A stretch of 64,000 bases of DNA from Dendrophyllia cribrosa. Lineage: Eukaryota; Cnidaria; Anthozoa; Scleractinia; Dendrophylliidae. Below, one piece after another: positions 35,145 to 48,484 of the stretch (positions within the stretch are counted from its first letter, which is position 1; the number at the start of each line of letters is the position of its first letter). The notes under the pieces are model-generated. The model saw only the letters and a list, made by a program, of their open reading frames with translations, was not told the DNA's origin and did not search any database. The position numbers and the translations under genes are program-made. The DNA lies in assembly GCA_024195265.1 (NCBI GenBank), contig JAJLRJ010000004.1, positions 42,228,488 through 42,292,487 on the forward strand, in the 5' to 3' direction.

Positions 35145-38100
35145 GCGCTTGCTCAATACCAGAAACCGAAAATAATAAAACCTTTCGTGTGTGCATTCTC
35201 GTTCCCAGAGCTCTCGTTTCGTTTGGTTGAGCTCTGGAGACAAGAATGTTGTGTGTGTGGAATGGCGTTCGAAAGGACTGTACAAGACTTAACAATTACA
35301 GGAAAACATCGCGCTGAGAAAGAAAGAAGAAAAGCTTTACGTGCTGCTGTTATTTAGAAGAAAGATTGTCTTTGTATTTTGCCTGCTGATTTTAGAAAAT
35401 CCTCGACTATAAGTCAACCGATTTCTTTCGTTAGGGAGCTGTGTATTTATCGTTTTGCCACTGAACGCTATTTTATCCGAGCAAATCAGTTGCTGAGACA
35501 GCTAAGTTTGTTGATGGACACGCTGTGGTCATTGATTAGGCTTATTTCATCGAACAGTGGTAAGAAATATCCAGGAATTTTTGTTTTGCATTCGTTTCAT
35601 GTTATTTTAATTGGGCTTCGAGTGACCTTCGTTTCCCTAGATTTGTATTTCAAGTTGTAGTAAAGAGTACCGCCTAATTATAAAAAAAATATAACTTGCT
35701 TACGAGGGTACTGATAGCGTTGTTGTTGTTATTTAAAATGGGTAACCTAGTGGTAATATTTCATTTCACCCGAGGGCTTTCTTCGGGATTTCTGCCTCTC
35801 CTTTAATTAATACTCGTCCCTGTTGCAAACAACATACTTCTTTAATATTCGTGGCCGCTTATAGCTTCGTCTCCCAAGACACATACTGATTATTTTCGGA
35901 AACGAATCGCTCATATTTAGCGACAATCAGATCCCGTTATACCTTGAAATTTAGCAGCCGTATCTTTACCTGCTTTACCTGCTACACGAGACGCATATAT
36001 AAAAAACCCCGTGGAGCTCTGGGGACGAGAATGAACTTGAAAAGTTTAGCCTAAATGTTTCAAGTTAAACCATCAATCAATTTCAAAATGGCGTCGACTA
36101 TAGTGGCGGCGGTCACGGTGAAAACCATTCATAACAAATAAATTCATTAGATTCTCTTACCTTTTGTTCGCCCATCGTTGACTGCGAAGACAGCTCGTGG
36201 TGGAGCACTTGTATCCAGGCTCTCATCCCAGGCCACTTTCGTTCCGATTAAGTGTCCTTACCCCTACCAGCTCGGGAAAAACAACGGACTAAAATGTACT
36301 AATCCCCCACCTCCTCGGACAAGGCAAAAGACTAAAATGTATTCATCCCCCACCTCCTCGGGCAAGGCAACGAGTCAAAACCCCCACAAATCCCCACCCA
36401 TGCCCTATGTCTCCCCGGGGTGGGGTTTCAGTGACAGGTGCATTATACGGTATTCAAAGTCAATTTGAATTGGTAATGAGGCCCCGTGGGAATTTATTAA
36501 TGAGCAGTTTAGTAGGTATATAAGGGGTTTGACGCTCATTAGTATTCACTTATTAAAAAACCGGCGAAGAAGTGGGTTTGGTGTGCCCACCCACCCGCCT
36601 CATCCGTGCCGCGTTTGATATCTTGAGCAAAAAAACATTTTTTGCTCTTCGTTCTGGGTTTGTCCCAGGCCGGAGTTGCTTCCCGCACCTCATTAATAAC
36701 AATACACGGGGCAGAATATTACACTATCAAGGTGCCTTGCCGCTAAAAATACACTATTCACATTCAATTCAGCAAGCCGTCTGAAAAACACCACCTCGGT
36801 TAGCATAACATATCAGTATAACTTATCAGTATAACTAGCAAGCCGCCAAGAAGCTAAGACATATATCCTTCGCATTGAAAAAAACTTTAAGTAGATGGGC
36901 GAACTGCCAAGCCGATAAAATAAGCTCATAACATCCACGCACGATCAATGAACTTCAGAGAAGACTGGCCGAGTCGGTAATGCGCTAATATCATGCATTA
37001 AAATATACATTGTTCGTACTACAAATATATCGTTCGCGTTCGATAAACGCTAGTCAAATAGCCACTAAAAAAGAAAGAACAAAAACGCGTCTGCGATCAA
37101 TAAGCTTACAACTCCATTGGCGAACCACTGAGACGCTGTGCTACGGAATGTATACCTTTCACGTTCAATTATCTAAATCAAAGTCAGTCTTCTTCATGTT
37201 CCCTCCCTTCGCTCAAGCGGCACTGTCGGTTCGGCAAAACTACAGTGGACACGATCATTGATCAAGAGGGATCCGAAACTGATCCTCTTCACCTTCAGAG
37301 GACTGTAAAGAAACATATTAGGCGCTGTCTGACATTTGTACAGCCAAAATCGTTGGCAAAATGACCATCACGCTAACGGATTCCAAGGGAATTATAGCGT
37401 AAACAAACCAATGTGTTATACTATTTACGTAATTTACGTCATCACTCACTCCCACTCGCTCCAGGCTCTCCAAAAATTGAAAAAAACGATTTTCTTTCTT
37501 TTCCTCGGGATATGATTATTGTTTTCATTCTTTGGACATTAAAAAACTAATGATAAACGAGGAAAAAAATACATTTCATAGGCACTTTAAAGGGCCCTCT
37601 TTTAAGCGGTCACCCTCTATTAAGCGGTCACTTATCAAATCCCCAGAAATCACTCCCCACATTTACTGTAAATTTGACCTCTTTTCAGCGGTCACCTCTG
37701 TTAAGCGGACGCGCGCGGTCACCGGTTAGACTTTCCAATTGGCTAATTTTATTGTTTTTCACCTCTATTAAACGGTCACCTATTTATTGCGTCGACGAAG
37801 GAGACGCTTCCTAATCTTGTCGGCCAGGCGGAACGAATCGAGAAAAGTGTCGGTACCAAATCTGCGCCATCTTGAAACGTCACAATGGTATCCAGCATGC
37901 TTAGCGCGTGACGTCTAGGCGGAACGAATCGAGAAAATTGTCGGTACCAAATCTGCGACATCTTGAAACGTCACAATAGTATCCAGCATTTCCAGCGCGT
38001 GGAAACCAGGCACAATCCATTCAATCCTGGGGAGCTGAGTGCTCCGAAATGTCAAATGTAAATAACCTATTTGTCTTGATTTTCCCGATTTTGAAATCGT

Positions 38101-38238
38101 ACGGTACGGCTCAATATCTCAATGTCTAAAAGTACACAGTGGAAATGTACGAAGGTTCTTCTTCGGACCAAGTTAGTTGTTGGGTCTCTTTGGAATCAAA
38201 CAAGACGTTATTGGATTTTCCTTGCTTCTAGCACCGTT
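35145..38238. other. Intergenic
   Basis: Holds AAGCGGTCAC repeats at 37595-37770 (pogo-like remnant) and a roughly 110-base direct repeat near 37815-37990 (GGCGGAACGAATCGAGAAAA, twice). No gene is supported although several short frames exist. Confidence 0.5.
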
Positions 38239-38347
38239 CGAATTTTAGCGATTTGAAGGGTTTTGCATCGGACGTTTACCTGAGCGTATAGTTCTATACG
38301 CTCAGGTAAACGTCTGATGCAAAACCCTTCAAATCGCTAAAATTCGC
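38239..38347. repeat. Near-perfect palindrome
   Basis: Arms of about 53 bases (CGAATTTTAGCGATTTGAAG at the left) with centre AGTTCT and one or two mismatches. Confidence 0.9.
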
Positions 38348-39097
38348 CGTTTTCAGCTACAAGAATGACACCACACAACATTTCAGGTAAAAATACGTTT
38401 ATTTTGATCTTGTATGTAAATATTCATCGCAGTATATTACGATAAGTGAACCTTTTCGATATTCCCATACATTTCCACTAAATGAAAAAATACGAACAAC
38501 CTTCACACAGTTTGTGTGGGCCCCCTGTGGTGTTACATCGTGTGCGCGTGCATTTAAAAGTGGCCGGTTCATCGTCAGATTTCAAAGCCAAAGTCGACCA
38601 AAGCCACGTCACCACCTCTGTCAACTCGTTTCCCTTGATTATGACTTTTTCGCAGTTCGTGGGCCTCTTGAGAAACTTGCGTAACCATGTGGCCATAAGT
38701 TTTGGGACATGACCAATAACTTGCAGTGTTTCCTCTTGACCAGATTTTTCTGCTACTATTGCTACAGCATTTGAATCCCCGATATTGTTCGGCTCGCGTA
38801 TGAGTCGATCAACATCTCCATATGTTGGTTCCCACTCATACAGTACTCAATCATGTAGACATGGTATCCCATAATAAAATAATTCACCGTTATAATTCCC
38901 AGCGTCATTTCAGTCATTTCGATTCGCGTTTGATTTGATCTGATATCATTTGAAGATTTGTACTCGTCCACAAACCGGAAGATCTTTAGTGACACTCTTG
39001 CATTATCACACAAAGACTTGACTTAGACCGCGCCAATGGGAATCAAGCGGCATGTTGCCGAAATATCATCTGTATAGGAAGATAGACAGGAAGATGC

Positions 39098-39170
39098 ATA
39101 GTATAGATGTATAGTATATAGTATATGTATAGTATATAGTATATAGTATATGTAGTGTATATATAGTATG
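39098..39170. repeat. (TATAGTA)n microsatellite
   Basis: Irregular TATAGTATATG repeats. Confidence 0.85.
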
Positions 39171-39557
39171 TGAACTAAACGCGCAGAAAAGATGTCATCT
39201 GTGAGGTTTTCTCACAGCTGCAAAGCTGAAACTAAATATATTTGTTTGATCTGTCAAGGGCCCGTGTGCAACAGACCAGAGTGCGCCGTGTTTCTATCTG
39301 AGGAAACTCCTAACTGGAAATCTGGTTCCTGCGTATCGGCGTGTTTGTCGTGTAATATAACAGTGACTTGAAGCTAAATGACGATATTTTGCGTTACAGT
39401 TGTTGTTAACAATAAAATGTACATCACGTGACCATCATTTCGCATTGTAGTTCAATTTTTGCCAATTATTTTTCTAAATTTAGAACACCTCTATGAAGCG
39501 GTCAGTTGGCTATCCCCCGAGGGTGACCGCTTAATAGAGGTTCTGTGACTGTACACA

Positions 39558-39700
39558 GAAAATACGGCAGTTTCTTGGTGTTGCGATCACCAAATGACGT
39601 AAAACAAAAGATTCAAAAGAAGGTAAACAATACCCACACCACACCACAATAGCTAACCAACAATGGCTTGCGCAACACCAAGAAACACCCGAAAATACGG
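39558..39700. mobile_element. Short MITE, family A, with 10-base flanking repeat
   Basis: Ends TTTCTTGGTGTTGCG and CGCAACACCAAGAAA, flanked on both sides by GAAAATACGG (39558-39567, 39691-39700). Interior ACCCACACCACACCACAA matches the other copies reversed. Confidence 0.85.
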
Positions 39701-39704
39701 AACG

Positions 39705-39782
39705 TACAGAATGGTCAGGTCAGCATATTATTAAACTCTAGATTACACACAACATTAAACTAGAAAGAACAGCAACTGTTTA
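39705..39782 (+). pseudogene. Relic of the 3' end of a paralogous TRIM/glycine-rich gene
   Basis: The stretch around ATGGTCAGGTCAGCAT followed by CTAGATTACACAC aligns with the last codons and the first 3' UTR bases of the gene ending at 44888. The reading frame is shifted near the stop. Its left side is cut off by the MITE at 39568-39690. It suggests that a tandem paralogue once lay upstream and was eroded. Confidence 0.6.
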
Positions 39783-40681
39783 AGTGTATATGAACTTAAA
39801 AAATATTTTTGCGCTTTTTTCGGTGGTAACAAATATATTTATTACGAATTGGCAAAATAAATTCGATGAAAACAAAAGAAAAATATTTTTTTTCCCGGAT
39901 GAAGTGGCCCAAATCGACCAAGAGCCTTCTCGCATTCAAAATGGCTATCGGGTTAAAAACGCCTGGACAAGGATGACAAAAAACTACAAGAATCGTGAAG
40001 CAGTTTGTTCTGTGAAACATGATGAAAACATATCAATTTTACACGGGCTGTCGTCATGTCATCCATGCTTGGACAGGCAGCTTTAGACAAATTTGAACAT
40101 TTTGGTTTAATATCACTGTGTTCTACTGCCCCCCCCCCCCCCCACATTATTTATTTAGCCATTTTCCAGAGGAAACTGCACCCCTCTCCCCCTAGTTAAA
40201 GTTAATGCCAGACGAACTGTTCACTAACATCTTAAACTATAGCGATTTGAACCAGGCTGATTTGAACCAGTGCGGAGAGCTTCAGCTTCGAGCTTGTCCA
40301 AAAATCACAAAGCAAGTATCCTATGTGAAAATATGGCTGATTCACTTAATAAGAATATTCCTTGCAGTCAGTTTTATGTGTTACCAAACAATCACGCCTG
40401 TTTTGTATGCTGCCGAAAGCGAGTTAAATATTCTATGCTTGATCCCCTAGAATATATTACTTTGTTCGAAGACCAAACTGAAAGCGGTGTCTCTTTACCA
40501 CAACAGATCGCATGATATGATATGATTGACCCAACATATTACATTACGTCACACAGCGGTAGACGCATACCTAGCAGAGGAGTCCTGGGTACAAGCGCAA
40601 CTGGGTGTTACTATAACTTCCGCCCTTTCGAGTAATTGTTGTGAATTATTGCTGTTCTTTCCTTCCAATTCTTTAGAAGCT

Positions 40682-43600
40682 ATGGCTCAAAGTAGAAACT
40701 TTTTCGATGATGTTCGAAAGGAATTAGAATGTTCTGTTTGTCAGGAACAGTTCAACGAAGTCAATGAACCGAAAATACTAAAATGCCTCCACACTTTCTG
40801 CAAAACCTGTCTCGAAGCTTGGTTGCGACAGCAGCGTGAAGGAGAATTAAGTTGTCCAACGTGCCGTCAACTCACCGAGTGTCCAAACAACAGCATTCAA
40901 TGCCTGCCATCCAACTTGTTTTACAAGCAGATGGTGGAAATTGTAGAGGCTTACGACGGGCAAGGGCAAGAAAATTCACAGCATTGTGGAAACTGCGATG
41001 AAAAGAAATCACTGAAGTTTTATTGTTCTGATTGTAACTGCTTCTTGTGTGAAGACTGTGCTGGGGCCCACAAAAAGATGAAAGTTCTCAGTAGCCATCT
41101 TGTCAAAGAAATAGGAAACTTTGTGTCAAGCGATATACAGGGTTACACTCGCAAGTCAAATGTTTGCAAGAAACACAATGATGAATTAAGGTTTTACTGC
41201 CACAAATGCAACATTTGCATTTGTCGTGACTGCGCCATGTTGCAACATCGAGACCATGATTTCATCTCCTTCGACCAAGCACTTGAAACCAAGAAATCAG
41301 AAATTGGGAAAAAAATGCAGGAGGTTGAAGAAAACTGCTCTCGTCTAAGAAATCGCAGAGAATCTCTAGAGAAGCGAAGGGAAAGAATGAACAACAACAT
41401 CGATCAAACGGCTAATGAAGTCCACCGAGGCGCTGAGCTCTGCATAAATTTAATTCGACAACATGAAGCCACTATGACGGAAGAGTTACTCAAGCAGAAA
41501 GCAAGTTTGCAAGATTCATTCTCGGCCCAAATGACTGCCTTAAGCAAGAAAATGGTGGAAATGGATAGCAGCTTGGAATTCGGCAAAGATGTCATCGAAC
41601 GAAATAATTTACCGGAGATTTTAAACGTCGAAGAAATACTAGAAGAAAGATTTAAGGAACTGTCATCCTTGCCTGATGAATTTCGCGTCAAACAAAATTT
41701 CTCCGAGGTCAAGTATCTGCCAAGTGATATGTCGTCCTTAAAAAGCGCTCTGGGAAAGTTTTGTTACACCAACACGGAGCCTTCCTTGTCAATTGCGCAA
41801 GATAAGGGTCTGACAGAGGGTCTTCTGGGCGAAGATTCAACCTTTACGATAATTACAAAGGACTCGCAGGGGCAGACAATTTACAGTCAAGTTGATGAAG
41901 TGAATGTTGACATCCAGTCATTGCAGACCGGAAGGATCACGAAACCCAGCATAACAGACACAAAAGATGGCTGCTATAAAGTAACGTACAAACCGGAAAC
42001 AGCAGGAGAATTCAGCCTGTCCATAACAGTAGCGGGAGAAGCTATCATGGGCAGTCCGTTCCAGTTAAGAGTGGAAGAGCGTAAACCAGGTATTGACGAT
42101 CATAAATTAAACCGGAACGGTCGCCATTTTGATTGCACCATGCATGCACACGTTTTCGCTCGCTTTAGGACCTCTGAAAATGTTTCCTAAAAACTGAAAA
42201 CATATCGCACTCAGCATTAGTATGATCCACCTTTTGGGACGATTATCCTCCTTTCATGTAAACAGTCCTTTAAGACAATCCGCCAAAAGACTTTCTTAAC
42301 AGAAAAACCTTCACGACGTTAAAGTTCATAATTTTCTCTTTCAACTCAAAAGTGCTCTAAAGTACTTCTAGTCAGAGTATCTTGCCAGTCCCTGTACTGA
42401 GGCTGGTTTGCAAGGTCACTTTTTTAAAGCAGATTTTCGTATGAATCAATAGGTGTTCAGATCAGCGGGTAGCGAAAGATGGGCGGCGCCCTCCCCAGTC
42501 TCCCCTCGTTTTCTCCGCTCGTTCGCGTACTGGTTTTAAGCTGCTCCAGGGCCCCACAATCGTAATGCCTGGAACAGGGCTAACGAATCAACAACCCGTC
42601 AATAGCGAGGGAGGTCATTAGGTCTACGGATTTGCGGATCTTGCAAATAATTTAGCCTGAATTTCGGATTCAGGAAAAGATTTTAAACGGATATATTTTC
42701 TTAAAAAGAAATCACACACAAGGCATTTGCAAGAATTCAACTTAGAACATTCTTATTAAGTTTTTTTCACTAAAGATTCGGATTTGGGCAGAAATAATTT
42801 AGGATCAACAGATTTCGCTATCAAAATGTAACTGAACGGCGGATTTGCACACCCCTATTAACCCCCCTTCCTAATAACCGCAAACATGTTGGAAATTATG
42901 TCTCTTCGTAAGATGCAACTTTCTATTCAACAACTACTTTTCACCTGTCGTCTAATTTTGTCCTACGGATCGTACTTTTAATTTTTCGAATGGTATCAGG
43001 TCGACAACATTGTCAAACATCAACTTAAAAGCGAAATTTTGGACGCCACTTTAAACGAACAGAAAATTTCATGATCCTGGCGGACACACGCGCGTGTCAC
43101 ACACGATGGTGCAATTTGTGCTAAAAATAGCACATGGTACTTCACGTGGGGACAGGTAGCTCTAAATAAATGCCAAAGAGTTTCGGTCTGCGATTATGTT
43201 TATTTATAATTTACGAAAATCGAAAGCCGTTTAAATTTGTTGGGGGAATTTTTTTGTATATCGTTTGCAATTTCTAGAAATGTTTTAGTAGGGATCTTCG
43301 TGAAGCCGCTAGCAGACACAGGGTGAAATGACCCCGTCATACTGTTATTTCTATTCAAGACTACAGTCTATTAACCTTTTTTTTGTAAAATAAGGGGTTC
43401 AGTGATAAGAAGAGCCATTGAATAACAATAATTTATTTATTTAAATATTGCTACTTGATCATAGTTTCAACGTTTGCTAAGAGGCTGAACGGTTGTTCTT
43501 TTTTGTCGTTATTACCCAGAATTTAAAGCTGTCTTTACAACCCTCGGTGCAAGTGGGCGACTGGGTCCAACATCACTCGGCAGTCACTACAATGGTCAGG

Positions 43601-44888
43601 ATCATGACGGTCAAGTTACAGTGGTCAGCGGTATTCAAAAATGGACTGTGCCGTACACAGGTGACTACAAAATAGAAGCAATAGGAGCCGCAGGGGGGTA
43701 CGATAAATACAGTAACATTCAGTACAGAGGAAGAGGGGCTAGAATGACAGGAACTTTTCACTTATCCAAAGGCGAACCAATTCAGATTCTTGTTGGTCAA
43801 GAAGGTGGAATAAACAGAAAGGGGTCTAAATCTGGAGGCGGTGGAGGCACGTTTGTAGTGAGAGGAAACGACACGCCTTTGATAATAGCTGGAGGAGGAG
43901 GAGGCATAAGATCTGCTAAGTCAAGACACACAGAATGTGATGCCTCCTCAGGTACACCAGAGGGAGCTGGACACGGTGAACAGACCGACAAAGGCCAATA
44001 TTCAGGTGAGAGTGAAGTACAGACTGACTTAATTCCCGTGTCTCTTTAACTGACTTCAGCTCTTCAGCTCTATCAGAAGTTAAAAGGTTACTGGTTTTTG
44101 GTTCTTAATAGGAGACGGTTTGTGAAGTAAACCTTGTAAGCAACATTCCTTTCTCTGAATACGAATGGGTGCATGAACTCGATCTTTTTAAATGTGTAAA
44201 CTGTATTGTTTTTATTTGGCTTTTTGATCGATAATCAAAGTCAAGCTATTTAATGAAAACTAAGGGTTAAAATTTGAATGACCGAACAGGGTAAAATAGT
44301 CTATCCCTTAATTGGATCAGTAAAATAACAAATGGTCTTCTTGCCAGGGAATTGAAACCATCAGCAGCACATTAAGCTGTAAATTGAGCATCTAGCTATT
44401 TCCTCCATTTTTTAGGGTTAATATATGTGTTATCTATGGAGTAAGTATGCATTTCATAAAAACAAATGATCTAACAATTATTCAAATACGGGAAAATAAG
44501 TCATATATTATATACTTTTCACTTATTTTTAATAGGTGGCGGCGGTGGTGGCTTTTACTCCAATGGAATAAGTGGAACGAATTTCGGTGGTACGATTGTG
44601 GATGGTGGAGAAGGAGGCAAAGGCTTCCTTCAAGGAGGTGTGGGCGGAAGAGCCTTGATTAACAATGTTGACGGAGGGTTTGGTGGTGGTGGTGGTGTTG
44701 GCAATAGTGCTTTTGTATTTTGTGGAGGTGATGGAGGAGGAGGAGGCTACTCTGGAGGAAGTAGCGGACAGAATAAAGGTGACTCCTGTGGGGGAGGAGG
44801 AGGATCTTACAATGCTGGAAACAATCAGCAGAATGAATGCTGTTACAATACAGATGGACATGGTCAGGTCAGCATAACATTAATCTAG
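40682..44888 (+). CDS. TRIM-type E3 ligase with filamin repeat and ALK-like glycine-rich C-terminus
   Basis: Three exons: 40682-42089, 43520-44005, 44536-44888, with both introns in phase 1 and 748 residues in total. The start is the ATG of MAQSRNFF, just before the RING; the frame is open further upstream but without domain sense. Domains: RING about 17-62 (C-x2-C...CLHTFC...CPTC), B-box 1 about 98-140, B-box 2 about 160-195 (CKKH...CRDC...HRDH), coiled coil about 200-330, filamin/ABP280 repeat about 380-468 ending GSPFQLRV. Exons 2-3 encode a glycine-rich domain (WTVPYTGDYKIEAIGAAGG, GGGGGTFVVRG, repeated GGGGG, closing GHGQVSITL) like that of ALK/LTK receptors. RING and B-boxes imply ubiquitin transfer; the glycine-rich part probably binds ligand or self-assembles (inference). 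TRIM plus filamin resembles the TRIM45/TRIM71 type, but NHL repeats are absent. There is no signal peptide, so it is probably cytosolic. An alternative is that exon 1 can end unspliced at 42190 with a short unrelated tail. Confidence 0.88.
42200..43500. other. Intron 1 of the TRIM/glycine-rich gene
   Basis: Featureless apart from a CACACGCGCGTGTCACACAC patch near 43085. Confidence 0.4.
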
Positions 44889-45380
44889 ATTACACACCGC
44901 ATAACACTAAAAACAGTAACGATTTAGAGACAACCTCCTCGCCCAGAATCTGTTCAGTGTTCAAAATGAATGCAAGAGAGGAGTATTGCCCATAGCAGAT
45001 CAATTAAACTTGAACTTTCCAAATTTGTTGGAGATATAACTATATTCATAATAGCCGGCAGTATCCTCGGAGAATTTTAAAGAGACATTTTAACGTCACG
45101 TGACCTGCTATTTGCCGGGGTCCTGTCTCGACATCATTTTGAATACTGAAAATGTCCTGGAGACAAGGCAGGTTAAGAGCCTCTCAAGAATGAACGTTTT
45201 TTATGTAAAAATAATGCTTGTCTAGAGATTCTATATGAACCATGTTTTACGTCTGTGTAATTGTTTGCAGTTGCTCAGGACAGAAGTTTTAGTATTTTTA
45301 TTATAATCTTTTGTTCAAAACTATTTTATTGTAAATGTCCATTTGTAAGCAGTGGAAGTGCTGAATCGTTTCCTTCTAAA

Positions 45381-45882
45381 TACAGTGGAACCTCGATTTA
45401 ACGAAGTGCCAAGGGACTGGGGATATTGGTTCGTTATATCGAGGGTTCGGTATATCGAAAACCTCCTTATAACGAATTTGCGGAAAACAACCAAAATGTT
45501 CGTTATATCGAGTTATAGTTAATAATTGTTATGTAACGGTGTTACGTATTTCCGGAAAGTAACATTTGCACTTTAATGCCTGTGTGAAGCTACAGTGCAC
45601 TGTAAATATAACAACGACACTGGAAAACTGTACAGGTTATACCTTTGCCCTATAGCACACACTGTAGGTCTGTTCCAAATTTATGTTTTGTCGAGCGTTC
45701 GAGCGTTGACATTTATTCGTTATATCGGTGTAGATTTTACGTTTGGGCTGCCGGATTGTGTTCGTTATAACGAGGATTTCGTTATATCGAAGTTCTGTTA
45801 CATACATTTTACTTGTAATTTTGCCGAGCTGAAGAATATCGTTCGTTATACCGAGGACTTCGTTATATAGAGGTTCGTTAAA
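45381..45882. mobile_element. pogo/Tigger-like MITE
   Basis: Starts TACAGTGGAACCTCGATTTA and ends AGAGGTTCGTTAAATC; repeated CGTTATATCGA motifs lie beside both ends. Confidence 0.75.
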
Positions 45883-46133
45883 TCAGCACGGATTTCCGCC
45901 AGTGCATTACCTGTAGGAAATAGGAATTGGTTTCAGTCATATTATTGTAAGGTTCAGTTCAGATTTGATGCTTAGCTTTGTTCGCGGACACTGAAAGGAA
46001 ACTTATCTGGGCACTGTGGAAACACACTTCTATTTCTTCCATTGAGGATTCCACCATAGTGGACACTCGTCCTGGTAAATGTGGACACTCGTTAAATCGT
46101 GTGCAGACAAGTGCAACGGTGCATTGCACTCGG

Positions 46134-47333
46134 TTTATACAGGGATTCTGACAGGGTGCGCGGGTGCGGGACCGCACAATTCGGTCAAATCCGCACAATT
46201 CCGCACAATTCCTAAAAATCCGCACAATCCCGCACAATACTGAAATATTCGCTTAAAATTTTAATTGAATCAGGTATTTCTATTGATTACCAAGATTTCA
46301 AGAAACGTTTTAGGCTATTTTCAGCCCATTTTCCTTCCAAACAATCGAGAAATCCCTCGCTTTCCTCGAACAGTTCGAGCGGATCGATATAAAAACAACA
46401 AGGCGTTCTCTTCGTCGTCCTGGGAACTAGTCCATTGCAAGTTTTACTTCTTTCCGACTTCTTACAGAATTTTTCGCGTCGCTTTTTAGTTGTCGTTTTT
46501 CAGACGTTATGTTGTTTTTCTTAGCAGCCTGTTGATATTTTTTTCGAGCGCTTTCGCTTCCTCTTTCAGTTTAATATGTCGGGGACCGAAGAAGAAACAC
46601 CGAAGAAATGTACCCGGTCGCGCCGAAATGAATGTCACCTTGTCTGAATTATTTTCGCAAAGAACTGATCACGTTTGCGAATCGACAAACAAACTAGTAA
46701 AGCGCTGGAACTTCGGATTAATAGGAGAAAATTATTAAGTTCTGATCAGAATACTAGATTTGATTTTTTCAATCAAGTGAAAGACGTTTTCATTCAAGAA
46801 AATGCAAAACAAACATGCTATCAAATTACATTTAGCACGCAATGTGCATACATTTCGAGGTTGTGTTTTTGCGGCAAACTTTCGAAGAAATTGTGTGAAC
46901 CTTTAATGGAAATTATTCACACTACATAAAATGTACGGATTTTTCATAAAGGAACTCGCTCAGATCGGAAACATTTTATTTAGAGGTGGTATTTCGGTTT
47001 TACCCGATCGAGTTCATCGTGTCACGCAATGTGAATTTGTGGAGACAAATAAACTTTGGTGAAGAAAAACAGCCGCAAATTGGCGATTGCTGGGTACATT
47101 TTAATCCCCAAAGGAAAACATTTATTTGTATTTTTCGTTTATGCAGAATTTCCTCCCTGTCGTATTTTTCTGGCCTGGCTAGAACACTGGTGATTGAATA
47201 TTTGGTTGGTCACAGGATTGCGCAATCCCGCACAATTTCCCGCACAATCGAAGTTATTTCCCGCACAATTTGCTCCAAAACTCCCGCACAATTTTAGTTT
47301 TTTTCCCGCACCCTGTCAGAATCCCTGTTTATA
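46134..47333. mobile_element. 1.19 kb non-autonomous DNA transposon with TTTATA duplication
   Basis: Ends CAGGGATTCTGACAGGGTGC and GCACCCTGTCAGAATCCCTG are inverted. Flanks are TTTATA on both sides. CCGCACAATT is repeated many times beside both ends. No transposase frame seen. Confidence 0.9.
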
Positions 47334-47351
47334 GTATAGATCGCGTTCACA

Positions 47352-47622
47352 TTAGGGACGGACCATTTAATTTTTGTGGTGGGTTGGGGGGGGGGGGGGG
47401 GGGGGGGGTTGGGCAATTACCAAAGTAAAATTCCTGGAGAAGAAATTTAAGAGAATAAAAACCGTGCACAAGAAAGCACGTGAACAAAATGAGACATCTT
47501 AGTAAAAAAAAAGTCTTGCAAATAGTGATGCTGAAAAAAAAATCTTGCTCAGAAGAAATTGCCCCCCCCCCCCCCCCCCTCACCCCCGCCTTCCCCACAA
47601 AAATTAAATGGTCCGTCCCTTA
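47352..47622. mobile_element. MITE with poly-G/poly-C subterminal tracts
   Basis: Ends GGGACGGACCATTTAATTTT and its inverse, TTA on both sides, with a G run (about 47387-47408) and a C run (about 47562-47579) placed symmetrically. Confidence 0.85.
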
Positions 47623-48024
47623 GCACTTTTGTCCGAGCACCGTTGCAGGGCATTAAGTCTGAATGGGGCCGAAGTTATTGCTACCTTTCTTTAATCTTTC
47701 TGACCAACCTTAGTAAGCAGAATTTTAATCGAATATCATATTTAGAGAAACTTCGATGCTTATTCAGTTATAATAAATAACAGAACACAAGCTATTTTTA
47801 AAATTGCCGCCTAAAATTATCTTAAAGAATGCCAACAAGTTTACATATCAATTTACATATCAATTTTAAAAAGACCCAAGAAGCCTGTCTGACCTTTGTC
47901 GTTTAAGAGAAGTGATATAGTTTCTTTCCGAAAAAATGTCCCGTATTATAACAGTCACTCTGTCTCCAGTTACCAGAATAAGCAACAAAAAATGGGGAAT
48001 ACTTGAAAGGGGAATCTTTAAAAT

Positions 48025-48484
48025 GCAGCGTTGACACGGCAGAAAAATCGGGTACGGACTCGTCAAAAAAGTGGTACGGACCGCATAATTTTAGCCGTTT
48101 ACACGGATAATGTTCTACTAAAGGGTGGACAAAAAAGGCCTAAGGTCCAGAGGGATGAAGGACCAAGTTTGGAAGGATGCGTTTACGCTACACTTTTGGG
48201 GGACCGGACCAATTTCCGAGTCCCCAGAGCCACGCGGATTTTTACTGCGCATGCGATCAGCGAAGTTATTAAACAAGCTGACGTAAGAAATGATGAAACT
48301 GGTCCGGACCCGTGTTTTTTCAGGGTTTGGCGCCATAGATGTCTATGGTCCCAAAACCTGAAAAAACGCGGGTCCGTACCAATCCCAAAAGACGTAGTAC
48401 GCATAGTTTACACGGGCGAAAATGTGAGGTCTGTACTCCTTTCTAGACGGGTCCGTGCCCAATTTTTTCTGTCGTTAAACGGCC
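48025..48484. mobile_element. Inverted-repeat MITE
   Basis: Left GGCAGAAAAATCGGGTACGG pairs with right CCGTGCCCAATTTTTTCTG, with GTCCGTACC motifs throughout. Confidence 0.65.

Noticed and set aside
35379..35660. 93-codon frame (MPADFRKSST)
   Set aside because: No protein family features, and the region carries repeat fragments.
43085..43110. CACACGCGCGTGTCACACAC as a regulatory palindrome
   Set aside because: Too short and simple; no context for function.
46265..47297. Several 74-103-codon frames inside the TTTATA element
   Set aside because: No transposase motifs; frames overlap and are not continuous.
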